A stretch of 64,000 bases of DNA from JBDWFY01 sp039976075 (GCA_039976075.1 JBDWFY010000001.1:930001-994000), one strand, 5' to 3'. Shown: positions 34,654 through 44,193, numbered from the stretch's first letter. Program-made: numbers and translations. The notes: a model not told the origin generated them from the letters alone.

Positions 34654-35169
34654 ATGCTTTACACGATTGAATCCGTGACAAGCGTTCAGGACAAAGCAGG
34701 GCTGGAAGCCATGCTGGAAGACTACATGACGTTGATGCTGCAGAAACTGATATCTGCCGGTGGACCTGAACTAACTGTTGGCGACGTCCTGGGAGATATC
34801 TGGAGCGACATAGATAAATATATGCCACCAACGGGTCGACTTGTGCTGGCCAGACAGCCAGACGGACAGTTAGTGGGATGCGGCTTTATGCGTCAGATCG
34901 GACCGGATGCGGGCGAACTCAAACGCCTTTACGTCCGTCCAGAGACTCGCGGGCATGGACTTGGTCGACGTCTGGTAAAAATTCGGATGGATGAGGCAAG
35001 AACCATGGGCTGGAACAGTCTGCTGGTTGATACCTTCCAGGGAAATACCGAGATGCTGGCGCTGTACAAAAGCCTGGGATTTTACGAAATTCCCCGATAT
35101 GCAGAAAACGCTAACGACCCTTCCCTCGATCCGTTTCTTGTTTATCTCAGATACGATTTTGACGCCTGA
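34654..35169 (+). CDS. GNAT-family N-acetyltransferase
   Basis: A 171-residue GNAT protein. The acetyl-CoA binding segment is VRPETRGHGLGRRLVKIRMD (R/Q-x-x-G-x-G/A pattern), preceded by the beta strand ELKRLYV and followed by NTEMLALYKSLGFYEI. Start ATG 34654 follows TTGGAAAC; 15 upstream codons are in frame but lie beyond that site. The substrate is unknown. It stands alone and converges with the minus-strand ABC operon at a terminator. Confidence 0.88.
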   Translation: MLYTIESVTSVQDKAGLEAMLEDYMTLMLQKLISAGGPELTVGDVLGDIWSDIDKYMPPTGRLVLARQPDGQLVGCGFMRQIGPDAGELKRLYVRPETRGHGLGRRLVKIRMDEARTMGWNSLLVDTFQGNTEMLALYKSLGFYEIPRYAENANDPSLDPFLVYLRYDFDA

Positions 35170-35173
35170 AGGT

Positions 35174-35203
35174 AAAAAAAACCGCCGGTTATTAGACCGG
35201 CGG
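35174..35203 (-). terminator. Rho-independent terminator of the minus-strand ABC operon
   Basis: On the minus strand, CCGCCGGT, a six-base loop and ACCGGCGG are followed by eight Ts (35181-35174). It lies 26 bases after the stop of the binding-protein gene. Read from the plus strand the hairpin follows the GNAT stop but lacks a T-run. Confidence 0.9.
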
Positions 35204-35228
35204 CTCAATGTTGTTGAACTCTTCTCCC

Positions 35229-36281
35229 CTACCGGTCCGGCAAAGGCATCCAATCAGGCGTAGCCACATCGGCATGGGCGAACTGAGGCAGTTTGGCTGC
35301 AAGGTCTTCCATGTTCTTAATGTCCAGTTCGTTCAACATCGCCTGTGTAATCAAGGTCGGCGGAACAATAACCGATGCACCAGGCTCCTCCCCTGCGAGC
35401 AGCATCGCAAGCGTACGGACACTGACCTCACCGACAACGGCAGGATTCGTTGCCGCAGTCGCTGCCCAGGCACTGTTGGGTTCACGCATTGCGGATATGT
35501 CGGCAGTGGAGACATCTGCGGAATAAATTTTGATCTGTTCATTCATGCCGGCTTCATCTACCGCGATTTTTACACCCTTGGCGAATTCATCGTAGGGCGC
35601 AAACATAACGGTGATATCAGGGTTGGCCTGAAGCACAGAACGAGCCTGGTTGGCGTTTGAATTGGCAATCGGATTATCCAGAGTACCGAACACCGCCTTC
35701 TCGTTGATGCCTGCGTATTTGTCTTTGAATTTGCGCCATGTTTCATCGCGCCGGTCCAGCGGGGCAATTCCGGGTACATAAACATAGCCAGCCGTGAATT
35801 CCTCGCCATTGTCCTTGATCGCCTGCTCAAGCGCCAGACGGGCAAGGTCCCGGTCAGACTGTTCGACCTGTGGAACAGCGGCATTCTCGACATTCACGTC
35901 AAATGCAACAACCTTGATGCCAGCATCCAGCGCGCGCTGGACCGCTTCCTGCATCGACTCTGTCAGGCCATGCTGAACAACGATGCCATCCACGCCCAGC
36001 GCGATGGCCTGGTCCACCATATCAGCCTGCAACGCAGCATCCTGGCGGCTATCGAACACGCGCAGATCAACGCCAAGAGCCTTTGCCTGTGATTCCACAC
36101 CGGAAAGATATGCCTGAAAGAAATCACCGGTAGACAGGTAGCGAACAAGCGCAATTTTAACATCTTCAGGCTTGTCAAATGGTGCCGGTTTATCAGCAGC
36201 AAGCGTTGGACTTGCAAACAATCCTGCAGCCATGGCCAGAGTTCCGGCTGCCGTGACGAATAATCGACGATTGAGTTTCAT
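35229..36281 (-). CDS. Sugar ABC transporter periplasmic binding protein (methylthioribose-linked)
   Basis: A 350-residue exported ribose-binding-type protein with signal peptide residues 1-29 (AAGTLAMAAGLFASPTLAA). Family segments are KIALVRYLSTGDFFQAYLSG, LGVDGIVVQHGLTESMQEAV, VVAFDVNVENAAVPQVEQSD and VMFAPYDEFAKGVKIAVDEA. It is the last gene of an ATPase-permease-binding protein operon divergent from mtnK-mtnA, so 5-methylthioribose or a related pentose is the likely ligand; that is inference from position. Confidence 0.9.
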   Translation of the reverse strand: MKLNRRLFVTAAGTLAMAAGLFASPTLAADKPAPFDKPEDVKIALVRYLSTGDFFQAYLSGVESQAKALGVDLRVFDSRQDAALQADMVDQAIALGVDGIVVQHGLTESMQEAVQRALDAGIKVVAFDVNVENAAVPQVEQSDRDLARLALEQAIKDNGEEFTAGYVYVPGIAPLDRRDETWRKFKDKYAGINEKAVFGTLDNPIANSNANQARSVLQANPDITVMFAPYDEFAKGVKIAVDEAGMNEQIKIYSADVSTADISAMREPNSAWAATAATNPAVVGEVSVRTLAMLLAGEEPGASVIVPPTLITQAMLNELDIKNMEDLAAKLPQFAHADVATPDWMPLPDR

Positions 36282-36314
36282 TTTTCTTCCTCCCGTTTAG
36301 ATAAGACCAAGCAG

Positions 36315-37406
36315 TCAACCACCAGATCGACTGCGACCCTGCGACAGATAAAAAGTGAATACGAGCGCAACAACCAGCACTGCGCCTTTGACAAAATCCT
36401 GCGTATAGTAAGGAACATTCATCATCGTCAGTCCCTGCAACAGGATCCCGACAAACAATGCACCGATCGCAGTGCCAAACGCATTGGGTTTGGCGGCTCC
36501 AAGAACGGCATACCCGATGAGCGCCGCAGCGACGGCATCAAGCAGCAGGTTATTGCCCGAAGCGATATCGCCACGTCCAAGGCGCGCGGCCATCAGGATG
36601 CCGCCAACAGAAGCCAATACGCCCGAAATCATGTAGGCAACAATCTTGTATCGATTGACATTCGTCCCTGCGAGACCAGCGGCTTTTTCGTTCGATCCAA
36701 TGGCATACATCAGCCGACCGTGGCGGGTCAGCTCCAGAAATCCCCAGACCAGAATGCCGATGACAATCAAAAACACCACCGAAACGGGGACAAGCCGATC
36801 CAGCACGAAGTCGAATCGATGACGTCCCAGCGCTAGAAATGCCGGTGAGAAAATTCCGTTGGCCACCGATCCATCCGGCAATGTCATCCCGGTTGCAATC
36901 GACCTGCCTTCCGTGGGAATGCGCTGGAGACCGACGAGCAGGAACATCATACCAAGTGTTGCGAGCAGATCGGGCACTTTCGTTTTGACGATGAGAAAGC
37001 CATTTACCAGGCCGACGAGCGCTCCCATGGCAAGACATGCCAGAACCGCAACCAGAGCATTTTGCTCCCAGATGACCATTACATAGGCCGACAGCATCAA
37101 CGCTGATGTTGCGACGGCACCGATTGATAGATCAAACCCGCCGACAACCAGGGTACATGTCACACCAAGCGCCAGAATACCTGTAATTGCGACAGACTGA
37201 AAAATGAAGACCGCGCTGATGGCGCTCAAAAAGCCGCTTGCGAAAATACTGAAAAAGATCAACAGGCCAAACAGCAGGGTCAAAAAACCGTATCGAATGG
37301 CAAGATCGATTGCGTCCGGTTTCGGTGCGACTTTTGCTGATTGGGTCGCTGCCTCCGGCTTCGATGTTCCGTTTGCCATCAAGCTGTTTTCCTGTCCGCT
37401 ATCCAT
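36315..37406 (-). CDS. ABC transporter permease, ribose type
   Basis: A 363-residue RbsC-family permease with an N-terminal cytosolic extension of about 35 residues. LALGVTCTLVVGGFDLSIGA and VNGFLIVKTKVPDLLATLG are typical. ATG 37406 lies two bases after the ATPase stop; ATG 37379 with AGGAAAA upstream may be the true start. It operates with the genes on both sides. Confidence 0.92.
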   Translation of the reverse strand: MDSGQENSLMANGTSKPEAATQSAKVAPKPDAIDLAIRYGFLTLLFGLLIFFSIFASGFLSAISAVFIFQSVAITGILALGVTCTLVVGGFDLSIGAVATSALMLSAYVMVIWEQNALVAVLACLAMGALVGLVNGFLIVKTKVPDLLATLGMMFLLVGLQRIPTEGRSIATGMTLPDGSVANGIFSPAFLALGRHRFDFVLDRLVPVSVVFLIVIGILVWGFLELTRHGRLMYAIGSNEKAAGLAGTNVNRYKIVAYMISGVLASVGGILMAARLGRGDIASGNNLLLDAVAAALIGYAVLGAAKPNAFGTAIGALFVGILLQGLTMMNVPYYTQDFVKGAVLVVALVFTFYLSQGRSRSGG

Positions 37407-37408
37407 CG

Positions 37409-38926
37409 TCAGCTCATGCCGGCATGGTGTGAGGTGATTTTTCCGGCGACCTGCGACAGGACCGGGCCGATATCAATATTCTCGTTGCGATGATCACCGA
37501 CCATGGTGTGGGCGCTCATGACGACAATCCGATCAGCTATTTCCAGAGCCTCATCCAGTTCAGCAACCATCACCACTGTCGCCCGTCCTTCCGCCGTCTC
37601 CCTTATTTTCCGGCCTATATCCCGACGGGCCTTTATATCGACGCCTTGAAACGGTTCATCCAGCACCAGAACACGGCAGTTTTCGGAGAGCCAGCGCGCC
37701 ACCATGACTTTCTGCTGATTGCCGCCCGATAAAGTCCCTATCGAGTCGCGGTCAGACTGACAAACGATGCCCAGACCATCAATCATGGTGTTTGCCATCA
37801 TGTGCATCTTGGATCGGCTCAAGAAGGACAACGTGGAATAGTTGGTAAAAAACGGTAGCGCGGTATTGCCTGCAATATCGAAATCGCCAATGACCGCGTT
37901 GGACGCGCGATCTTTGGGGCACAAAAAAACACCCGACGAAATGGCGTCACCTGGACTTCCAGGCTTAAACCTTTGGCCATTCAGGTGCATTTCGCCTGCA
38001 TGGGGAGTACTGATCCCAAACAGAATTTCTGCCAACTGTGTCTTACCGCTACCCACAAGGCCTGTAACAGCAACAACTTCGCCATCGTGAAAATCCATGG
38101 ACATTGGGGTGGCAAATTCATTCAATCGGATCTGGTTTAGAGCAAGCACTGCTGCGCCAGCGTCAGGCACCTGGATATCGACTTCCGTCATCCGGTGCCC
38201 CAGCATTGCCTGAACGGCAGCTTCATAGTCGAGCGGATCGGTCTCAAAGGTGCCGGATATCTGACCGTCTCGCATGGTAATGATCCGGTCCGCAATCCTG
38301 CGAATATCGGACATGCGATGAGAAATATACAATATCCCAACACCGTCATCGCGGAATCTGTCTATCAGTCGAAAAAGTCTATCGGCCTCGGCTGCCGATA
38401 GGGACGAAGTCGGTTCGTCGAGAATGAGAAGCCGCGGCTGATGGGCCATAGCCCGGGCAATAGCGACAAGCTGCCGGTCTGCAAGACTGAGATCTGAAAT
38501 GGAGGCCTTGACGTCGACTTCAAGACCGATTGCCGCCGCTACTTCTCGAGCTTCGCGCTGGATTTTGCGCCTGTTGAGAAAGAAACCGCCACCGGGTTCT
38601 GCCAACCGATCCAGCATGAGATTTGACGCTACATCCAGGTCGGGAATAACGCCGTCATTTATGCTCTGATGAACTGTTACGACCCCAGAACGCATGGCAT
38701 TTGCCGGGGAAACGGCCACATAGGGCTTACCGAGCAGCGTAACCTCTCCCGAGTCAGCAGCATGAACACCACTCAGAATTTTTACCAACGTGGACTTACC
38801 GGCACCATTGGCCCCCATGAGGACGGTGACCATACCGTTAGGCACAGTCATGTCGACGCCTCTCAGGACGGTGTTCTGTCCAAAGGATTTGCGTATACCG
38901 GTTATAACGGCCGCTGCCGACTGCAT
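37409..38926 (-). CDS. ABC transporter ATPase with two nucleotide-binding domains, RbsA type
   Basis: A 505-residue sugar ABC ATPase. The first domain has GANGAGKSTLVK, the variant signature LSLADRQLVAIARAMA and LLILDEPTSSLS. The second has the reduced P-loop GLVGSGKTQLAE, LSGGNQQKVMVARWL and VLVLDEPFQGVD, the usual asymmetry of RbsA proteins. ATG 38926 follows GGGAGACG; codons further upstream run back through the intergenic promoter. It is the first gene of the operon, divergent from mtnK. Confidence 0.93.
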   Translation of the reverse strand: MQSAAAVITGIRKSFGQNTVLRGVDMTVPNGMVTVLMGANGAGKSTLVKILSGVHAADSGEVTLLGKPYVAVSPANAMRSGVVTVHQSINDGVIPDLDVASNLMLDRLAEPGGGFFLNRRKIQREAREVAAAIGLEVDVKASISDLSLADRQLVAIARAMAHQPRLLILDEPTSSLSAAEADRLFRLIDRFRDDGVGILYISHRMSDIRRIADRIITMRDGQISGTFETDPLDYEAAVQAMLGHRMTEVDIQVPDAGAAVLALNQIRLNEFATPMSMDFHDGEVVAVTGLVGSGKTQLAEILFGISTPHAGEMHLNGQRFKPGSPGDAISSGVFLCPKDRASNAVIGDFDIAGNTALPFFTNYSTLSFLSRSKMHMMANTMIDGLGIVCQSDRDSIGTLSGGNQQKVMVARWLSENCRVLVLDEPFQGVDIKARRDIGRKIRETAEGRATVVMVAELDEALEIADRIVVMSAHTMVGDHRNENIDIGPVLSQVAGKITSHHAGMS

Positions 38927-38959
38927 TTCACACGTCTCCCTATCACGATAAGAAAATAG

Positions 38960-38974
38960 GACTTTGCAAAAGTC
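38960..38974. promoter_or_regulatory. Candidate SorC-family operator between the ABC operon and mtnK
   Basis: A perfect inverted repeat GACTTT-GCA-AAAGTC lies 34 bases upstream of the ABC ATPase start. On the minus strand it reads TTGACTTTTGCAAAG. A related TGACTTTTGTCAAAA occurs in front of the sorC-type gene (42536-42550). The shared TGACTTTTG core suggests that the same regulator binds both. Confidence 0.55.
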
Positions 38975-38982
38975 AAGGGTAG

Positions 38983-39011
38983 TTGACAATTGAGTGCAAT
39001 GCCTGAATTCT
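38983..39011 (+). promoter_or_regulatory. Candidate sigma-70-type promoter of mtnKA
   Basis: TTGACA at 38983-38988 is followed after 17 bases by AATTCT, a weak -10. It lies about 95 bases before the mtnK start and just beside the 38960-38974 inverted repeat, as expected for a repressible promoter. Confidence 0.4.
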
Positions 39012-39105
39012 GACAACTCGACACTCATGCAAAGGGCATAAATCTGTGCAAGAGAAGAATCGAGTGGATCCTGCACCGGGCCCATGTCGAAAGAGGAGGT
39101 AGGTT

Positions 39106-40383
39106 TTGGATAATACATCTGGCGAATATGCACCGCTCACTGTCGAAACCCTTCCGGGGCGTCTGAGTTCGATCGGGGGCGCGAGTGCGCATCTCGGTCC
39201 GGATATTGCCAGTTGGCGCACCCGCGAAGTCGGTGACGGCAACCTCAACCTCGTCTTCATCGTCGACAGCCCGCAGGGCAGCATCGTCGTCAAACAGGCC
39301 CTGCCCTATGTCCGTCTTGTTGGCGACAGTTGGCCCCTGCCCCTGAAGCGGGCGTTTTTCGAGTATCACGCCTTAACACGACAGGCTGCACGCGACCCCG
39401 GTCGGGTTCCGGACATCTATCACTTCGACGAAGAACAAGCCCTGATCATCATGGAGCATCTGAGCCCTCACGTGATCTTGCGCAATCGCCTGATCAAGGG
39501 AGAGCGGACCGAGAGGCTCGGCGAAAATCTTGGACGTTTTTGTGCCCGGACACTGTTCAGGGGTTCAGATCTCCATATGGAAGCGGCCGAAAAGAAGCGC
39601 GACCTCGCGTTGTTTGCAGGAAATATCGAACTGTGTGACATCACAGAAAACCTGGTTTTCAACGACCCCTATTTCGAAGCGGAGATGAACAGTCACACAA
39701 CACCGCAACTTGATCCGCTGGTTTCCCGGCTCCGGGCGGACATGAGTTTGAAAGTTGAAGTGCAGCATCTCAAGCGCGCCTTCTGCTGCAACGCTGAAAC
39801 TCTACTTCACGGTGATCTCCATACGGGTTCGGTTATGGCGACGGATACCGACACCAAGATTATCGATCCGGAGTTTGCCTTTTACGGGCCGATGGGTTTT
39901 GACGTCGGCATGCTGCTTTCAAATTTTCTGATGTCCTATTATTCGCAGCAAGCCCATGCGGCCGTTCCAGGAGACCGTGATGATTTTCAGGAATGGATTT
40001 TGACGCAGACCGCCGCAGTCTGGACGACCTTTGCGGCCGAGTTTGCCACACTGTGGCGAACCAAGCGTAGCGGCATACTCTATTCGTCAGAACTCTACGA
40101 AAATCAGAACGACGCGTTGGCGTCTGAACAGGCACTCGGCCAGTTTTTGCACCACATATGGTCGGACGCAATGGGTATTTGCGGCATTGAGATGCATAGG
40201 CGTATTCTGGGGCTTGCTCACAATGCCGACTTTGAAGATATAGAGGACCCTGATCTTCGCGCTCCCTGTGAGGCACGGGCACTAATGCTAGGCAGGCAGC
40301 TGGTTCTTGATCGTCATATAATTGTTGGTCCGGAACATCTATTTGATTTGGTGCGGCACATTCATCAGGAGGACATGCTGTGA
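39106..40383 (+). CDS. mtnK: S-methyl-5-thioribose kinase
   Basis: A 425-residue MtnK-type kinase. REVGDGNLNLVFIV near the N terminus, VVKQALPYVRLVGDSWPL, the catalytic HGDLHTGSVM and IDPEFAFYGPMGFDVGMLL are distinctive for MTR kinases. It phosphorylates methylthioribose at C1 for methionine salvage. The start is TTG 39106 with a strong AGAGGAGGT upstream. Its stop overlaps the GTG of mtnA. It is divergent from the ABC importer. Confidence 0.95.
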   Translation: MDNTSGEYAPLTVETLPGRLSSIGGASAHLGPDIASWRTREVGDGNLNLVFIVDSPQGSIVVKQALPYVRLVGDSWPLPLKRAFFEYHALTRQAARDPGRVPDIYHFDEEQALIIMEHLSPHVILRNRLIKGERTERLGENLGRFCARTLFRGSDLHMEAAEKKRDLALFAGNIELCDITENLVFNDPYFEAEMNSHTTPQLDPLVSRLRADMSLKVEVQHLKRAFCCNAETLLHGDLHTGSVMATDTDTKIIDPEFAFYGPMGFDVGMLLSNFLMSYYSQQAHAAVPGDRDDFQEWILTQTAAVWTTFAAEFATLWRTKRSGILYSSELYENQNDALASEQALGQFLHHIWSDAMGICGIEMHRRILGLAHNADFEDIEDPDLRAPCEARALMLGRQLVLDRHIIVGPEHLFDLVRHIHQEDML

Positions 40384-41480
40384 ACGTTGAGGGTACTCAT
40401 TACAGGTCGATCTGGTATGACGATTCGGCTGCAACAGTCCGAATCATTGATCAACGATGGCTGCCGCACGAATTCCGGATTGTTCCGCTGGAATCGCGAA
40501 GCGACTACGCTACAGCAATACGGGAAATGTGGGTGCGCGGGGCTCCGCTGATCGGAGCGACTGCAGCTTACGGCGTTGCCGACGAAATGCGGCGGGATCC
40601 ATCCGATCAAGCGCTGGGCGAAGTCTGTGAAATTCTGCATGAGACGCGCCCTACTGCAATTAATCTTCGCTGGGCCCTCAATGATATGCGCAATCTATTG
40701 CTGCCATTACCGGTTTCCGATCGTGGCGAAGCAGCGTTTCGGCGCGCCGCTCAGATTTGCGATGAGGATGTGGAGAGCAACCGGCAGATTGGACTGAACG
40801 GACTTGAGCTGATCAAGGCGATAGCAGAAAGGAAGCCGGCCGGCGAACCGGTGCGTATTCTGACGCATTGCAATGCCGGATGGTTGGCAACGGTGGATTG
40901 GGGTACGGCCACTTCACCGATTTATCATGCAGTGGAAGCAGGTATCCCTGTACATGTATTTGTCGACGAGACCCGTCCCAGAAATCAAGGCGCCCATCTT
41001 ACGGCATGGGAAATGAACAGCCATAAGGTGCCCCATGAATTGATCGTCGATAGCGCTGCCGGGCATGTCATGCAGACCGGCCTTGTGGATGTTGTCATAG
41101 TCGGCTCCGATCGCACGACTGCTGAAGGCGATGTTTGCAACAAAATTGGCACTTATCAAAAAGCGCTGGCGGCTCGGGATAATGATATTCCCTTTTATGT
41201 CGCTTTGCCCTCAACCACAGTGGATTGGACGGTTCGAGATGGTTTGAGCGAAATTCCAATTGAACAACGCAACCCTGACGAAGTCACCAAAGTCTGGGGT
41301 AAACTTGAAGATGGCACTGTTACTCGGGTTCAGATCTCTCCGGATGGCACACCTGGACGTAATCCGGCATTTGATGTCACTCCGAGACGATTGGTGAGCG
41401 GCCTGATTACGGAACGAGGGGTGTGCGAGGCATCGGGGCCGGGCCTGTCTGGGTTGTTTCCAGATAAGCTGACTGCCTAA
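40380..41480 (+). CDS. mtnA: S-methyl-5-thioribose-1-phosphate isomerase
   Basis: A 366-residue aldose-ketose isomerase related to eIF2B. MWVRGAPLIGATAAYGVADE, LTHCNAGWLATVDWGTA (catalytic Cys) and VIVGSDRTTAEGDVCNKIGT (catalytic Asp) are diagnostic. It converts methylthioribose-1-phosphate to the ribulose form, directly after MtnK. GTG start 40380 overlaps the mtnK stop. No mtnBCDE genes follow, so later salvage steps must be elsewhere or another route is used. Confidence 0.96.
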   Translation: MNVEGTHYRSIWYDDSAATVRIIDQRWLPHEFRIVPLESRSDYATAIREMWVRGAPLIGATAAYGVADEMRRDPSDQALGEVCEILHETRPTAINLRWALNDMRNLLLPLPVSDRGEAAFRRAAQICDEDVESNRQIGLNGLELIKAIAERKPAGEPVRILTHCNAGWLATVDWGTATSPIYHAVEAGIPVHVFVDETRPRNQGAHLTAWEMNSHKVPHELIVDSAAGHVMQTGLVDVVIVGSDRTTAEGDVCNKIGTYQKALAARDNDIPFYVALPSTTVDWTVRDGLSEIPIEQRNPDEVTKVWGKLEDGTVTRVQISPDGTPGRNPAFDVTPRRLVSGLITERGVCEASGPGLSGLFPDKLTA

Positions 41481-41532
41481 CCAGCGGAGCATCGCGTCAA
41501 GCCGGACTTTGTTTAGGATTTGCTGACACTGC

Positions 41533-42531
41533 CTAAGCGGTTGCGAGCATCTGCTCGGCGGTCTCTCGCGAGGTGACAACGTGGGTCACATACCCTCCGC
41601 GGATCGCCGCCAGCATTGGGGCAACTTTGTCTGTACCGACGGAAACGAGTAGACCAACATCGAGACCGGTCATCGTTTCAAGATCAACGCCGATCATGCG
41701 GTCGTTCAGGGAGCCTTTAATCGGTTTGCCATTCTTGTCGATGAATTGACCGCAAAGCACCCCGGCGGCTCCCTGCTGGATGTAATGCCCAAGCTCATCG
41801 CGCGTTGCGACACCGCTGCTGACAACATGACTATCGGGTTGAATCGAACCGGCCGCAAAGATCGTCTTGTTGCAATTATTCACCGCGTCCAGTTGCGCCT
41901 TAATCAAAGGTTCGGCCCGCAGATGTGCCGCGAGTTCCGTGCTGCTCAGCACAGCAGGCGCATGCAGGTTGATGCAGCGCGCGGAAAGGCGCTGCGCAAG
42001 ATGCGCAGAGCATATTTCTGCGGTGAACCCATAGGGTGTCGCCATCGAACCAACAAGTTGCAGTACCGAAACATCGCGGGTGCGCACTTGAGGCATTGCT
42101 TCTGCTACCGAAAAAATCGTTTGCCCCCAAGCAACGCCCAGACGATCCCCAGGTTTCAGTAATGTGGGAAGCCACTCACCCGCTCCCCGCGCAACGCGGT
42201 GCAAAGCAGCGTTCGCATCTTCTGGGTCCGGTACAAGGTAAACCCCGGCGAGCGAAAACCGTTCTTTGAGCGCAATCGACGTCTGATGATTGACAAATGC
42301 TTCATCGGCAAGCGAGATCCGCACGTATCCACGGTCCCGGGCACTCTGCAGATAGTTGACAACCGTTGGCCGAGATACGTTGAGCAATCGCGCTATCTCG
42401 TTCTGGTTCTTGCCCTCATGATAATAGAGCCAGGCGGCTTCAATAACGGCATCTTCACCAGCACTCCGGCTCGATGACCGACGACGTACCTGTTTGCTCG
42501 GATCGTTGTCCATTTTTATATATGACAGCAT
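41533..42531 (-). CDS. SorC/DeoR-type sugar-binding transcriptional regulator
   Basis: About 332 residues. An N-terminal HTH (AAWLYYHEGKNQNEIARLLN, VSRPTVVNYLQSARDRGYV) joins a SorC sugar-phosphate-binding domain (GDRLGVAWGQTIFSVAEAMP, VLQLVGSMATPYGFTAE, AAGVLCGQFIDKNGKPI). ATG 42531 and ATG 42513 are both possible starts. It converges with mtnA. The SorC family senses phosphorylated sugars, so methylthioribose phosphate would be a sensible effector; that is inference. Confidence 0.9.
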   Translation of the reverse strand: MLSYIKMDNDPSKQVRRRSSSRSAGEDAVIEAAWLYYHEGKNQNEIARLLNVSRPTVVNYLQSARDRGYVRISLADEAFVNHQTSIALKERFSLAGVYLVPDPEDANAALHRVARGAGEWLPTLLKPGDRLGVAWGQTIFSVAEAMPQVRTRDVSVLQLVGSMATPYGFTAEICSAHLAQRLSARCINLHAPAVLSSTELAAHLRAEPLIKAQLDAVNNCNKTIFAAGSIQPDSHVVSSGVATRDELGHYIQQGAAGVLCGQFIDKNGKPIKGSLNDRMIGVDLETMTGLDVGLLVSVGTDKVAPMLAAIRGGYVTHVVTSRETAEQMLATA

Positions 42532-42550
42532 GTTCTGACTTTTGTCAAAA
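42521..42550 (-). promoter_or_regulatory. Promoter and candidate autoregulatory site of the SorC gene
   Basis: On the minus strand TTGACA (42548-42543) is followed after 17 bases by TCATAT, and transcription would begin close to the ATG at 42513. The inverted repeat TGAC-TTTT-GTCA (42536-42547 on the plus strand) overlaps the -35 box, as expected for self-repression. Confidence 0.5.
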
Positions 42551-42648
42551 TCGCAATTTTTGTAAATTCGAGAGCGATTTCAAGGCACACTGCCAACAGT
42601 GAAGATTTACGCCACCAATTTCCTGTCCGGCACTTTCCATCCCATGCA

Positions 42649-44193
42649 TCAGATGTGAATGTTAAAAGCTTTACGGATTGCCGCATCGACAGCGGGCTCG
42701 AACAACGGTTTCTCCGAGTTTTGCAATATCTCGTTTTTTCTCTCTGAGGCACGCTCCACAAGATCCGATTTGCCCAGTTCCATCCAGGCGTTGGGACTGA
42801 GTCGATCGCTGAGTTCAGGGTAGACGTATTCGCTCTGCATCAGCTCAAGGGTTTTTTCATGGCCCAGATAGTGGCCGGGCCCCTCGAGACAGACTTGCTT
42901 CATGGCATCGATGCTGAGACTGTCCTCCGTCACCTGGATGCCCCGGACACAGCGTAGTATCTGACCAAGCATGTCGTTACCCAGAATCAGCGATTCCATG
43001 CAAAATCCGAGAAGCGACGCATGCATTCCAACGGCTTCATAGACCATGTTGAGACCGCTAAGCCCAGCCATGACATTTGACGTGGCCTGCTCCCAGCCTG
43101 CTTGCATGTCGGGCAATTTTGAGTCTGCGATCCCAGCCGCCGCGCCACCGGGCAAACCATAGAACTGGTGCATTTGCGCGCAACCCGCTGATAGCAACGC
43201 CTGCTCTCCCGAACCGCCGGACATGGCACCCGTCCGCAGATCGGAAACGAACGGCCAGGTGCCGAATACTGCCGGGTGGCCGGGACTGATGGCGTTGACA
43301 TAAACCACACCGGCCAGACATTCAGCCACAGCCTGCACAATGGAAGTTGCCAGATAAGCCGGGGCCGTCGCGCCCGCCTGCCCTGCCGACAGAAGCAATA
43401 CCGGCATGCCTCCCCGGATGCAGGCTTCCATTGAAATACAGCTTTCTTCAGCAAATTTCATCGGCGGAACAACGAAACAATTGGTATTGGAGACAAACGG
43501 ACGCGCGCGCCAGATATCCTCGCCTCCGGCGATCATATGGACGAGATCGAGGCAACTCTGCACGTGGGAAGGATCTGAAATACTCGTGCCGACGTGCTTT
43601 GTCGTGCCGGCACAGGACGCATATAGCGTATTCATGTCCATCTCGTAATTGTCGATGATGTCCCGCGCGACAAGTGCGCGCTGAAAGAAATGAACATTAT
43701 CAAGGGCATGGGTAATCCGAGCAGCCACATAAAGGTCATGGATGGTGGAATCGCGGTAGCTACGCGTCAGAGGTTCAACAACATGCACTGCAGCGCCGGC
43801 GGTTCCAAAATGCACACGCGTACCGGACAGCTCAAGATCATGTGCAGGATCGCGCCCGCACAACGTGATGTTCCGAGCCGCAACAGCGAGCATGTCTTCA
43901 ACCAGCGCTCGCGGATAACGAAGGCGCCCATCCTCTCCCAGCTCAGCACCTGCACCGACCATTGCCTCAACGCCTGAAGGGGGCGCATCGGCAAGTCCAA
44001 TCACTTCCAGTGCATCCAGAGCTGCATGATGGATCTTCCGAACCTCTTCATCGCTCAGCGGCTTATACGTTCCTCCGCTCAACCCCGGCCGAACCGGCTT
44101 GAGTTCCTCTGCCAGTGGGGCACGCCTAACGGCGATACGCCCTGCCCGCCCGCCGCTGCGACGACCACGCCTTTCGATCTCCTGCCCTTCCAT
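42649..44193 (-). CDS. Trimethylamine methyltransferase (MttB) superfamily protein
   Basis: A 514-residue MttB-family corrinoid methyltransferase homologue with an arginine/glycine-rich N-terminal tail (RRGRRSGGRAGRIAVRR). Family blocks: TRVHFGTAGAAVHVVEP, GTTKHVGTSISDP, GGMPVLLLSAGQAGATAPAY and SLLGFCMESLILGNDMLGQI. No in-frame TAG occurs within the gene, so it belongs to the group without pyrrolysine (such as MtgB, a glycine betaine demethylase). ATG 44193 follows GAGGAGGAT. It is divergent from a LysR gene. No corrinoid protein gene is adjacent, which is unusual. Confidence 0.87.
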   Translation of the reverse strand: MEGQEIERRGRRSGGRAGRIAVRRAPLAEELKPVRPGLSGGTYKPLSDEEVRKIHHAALDALEVIGLADAPPSGVEAMVGAGAELGEDGRLRYPRALVEDMLAVAARNITLCGRDPAHDLELSGTRVHFGTAGAAVHVVEPLTRSYRDSTIHDLYVAARITHALDNVHFFQRALVARDIIDNYEMDMNTLYASCAGTTKHVGTSISDPSHVQSCLDLVHMIAGGEDIWRARPFVSNTNCFVVPPMKFAEESCISMEACIRGGMPVLLLSAGQAGATAPAYLATSIVQAVAECLAGVVYVNAISPGHPAVFGTWPFVSDLRTGAMSGGSGEQALLSAGCAQMHQFYGLPGGAAAGIADSKLPDMQAGWEQATSNVMAGLSGLNMVYEAVGMHASLLGFCMESLILGNDMLGQILRCVRGIQVTEDSLSIDAMKQVCLEGPGHYLGHEKTLELMQSEYVYPELSDRLSPNAWMELGKSDLVERASERKNEILQNSEKPLFEPAVDAAIRKAFNIHI

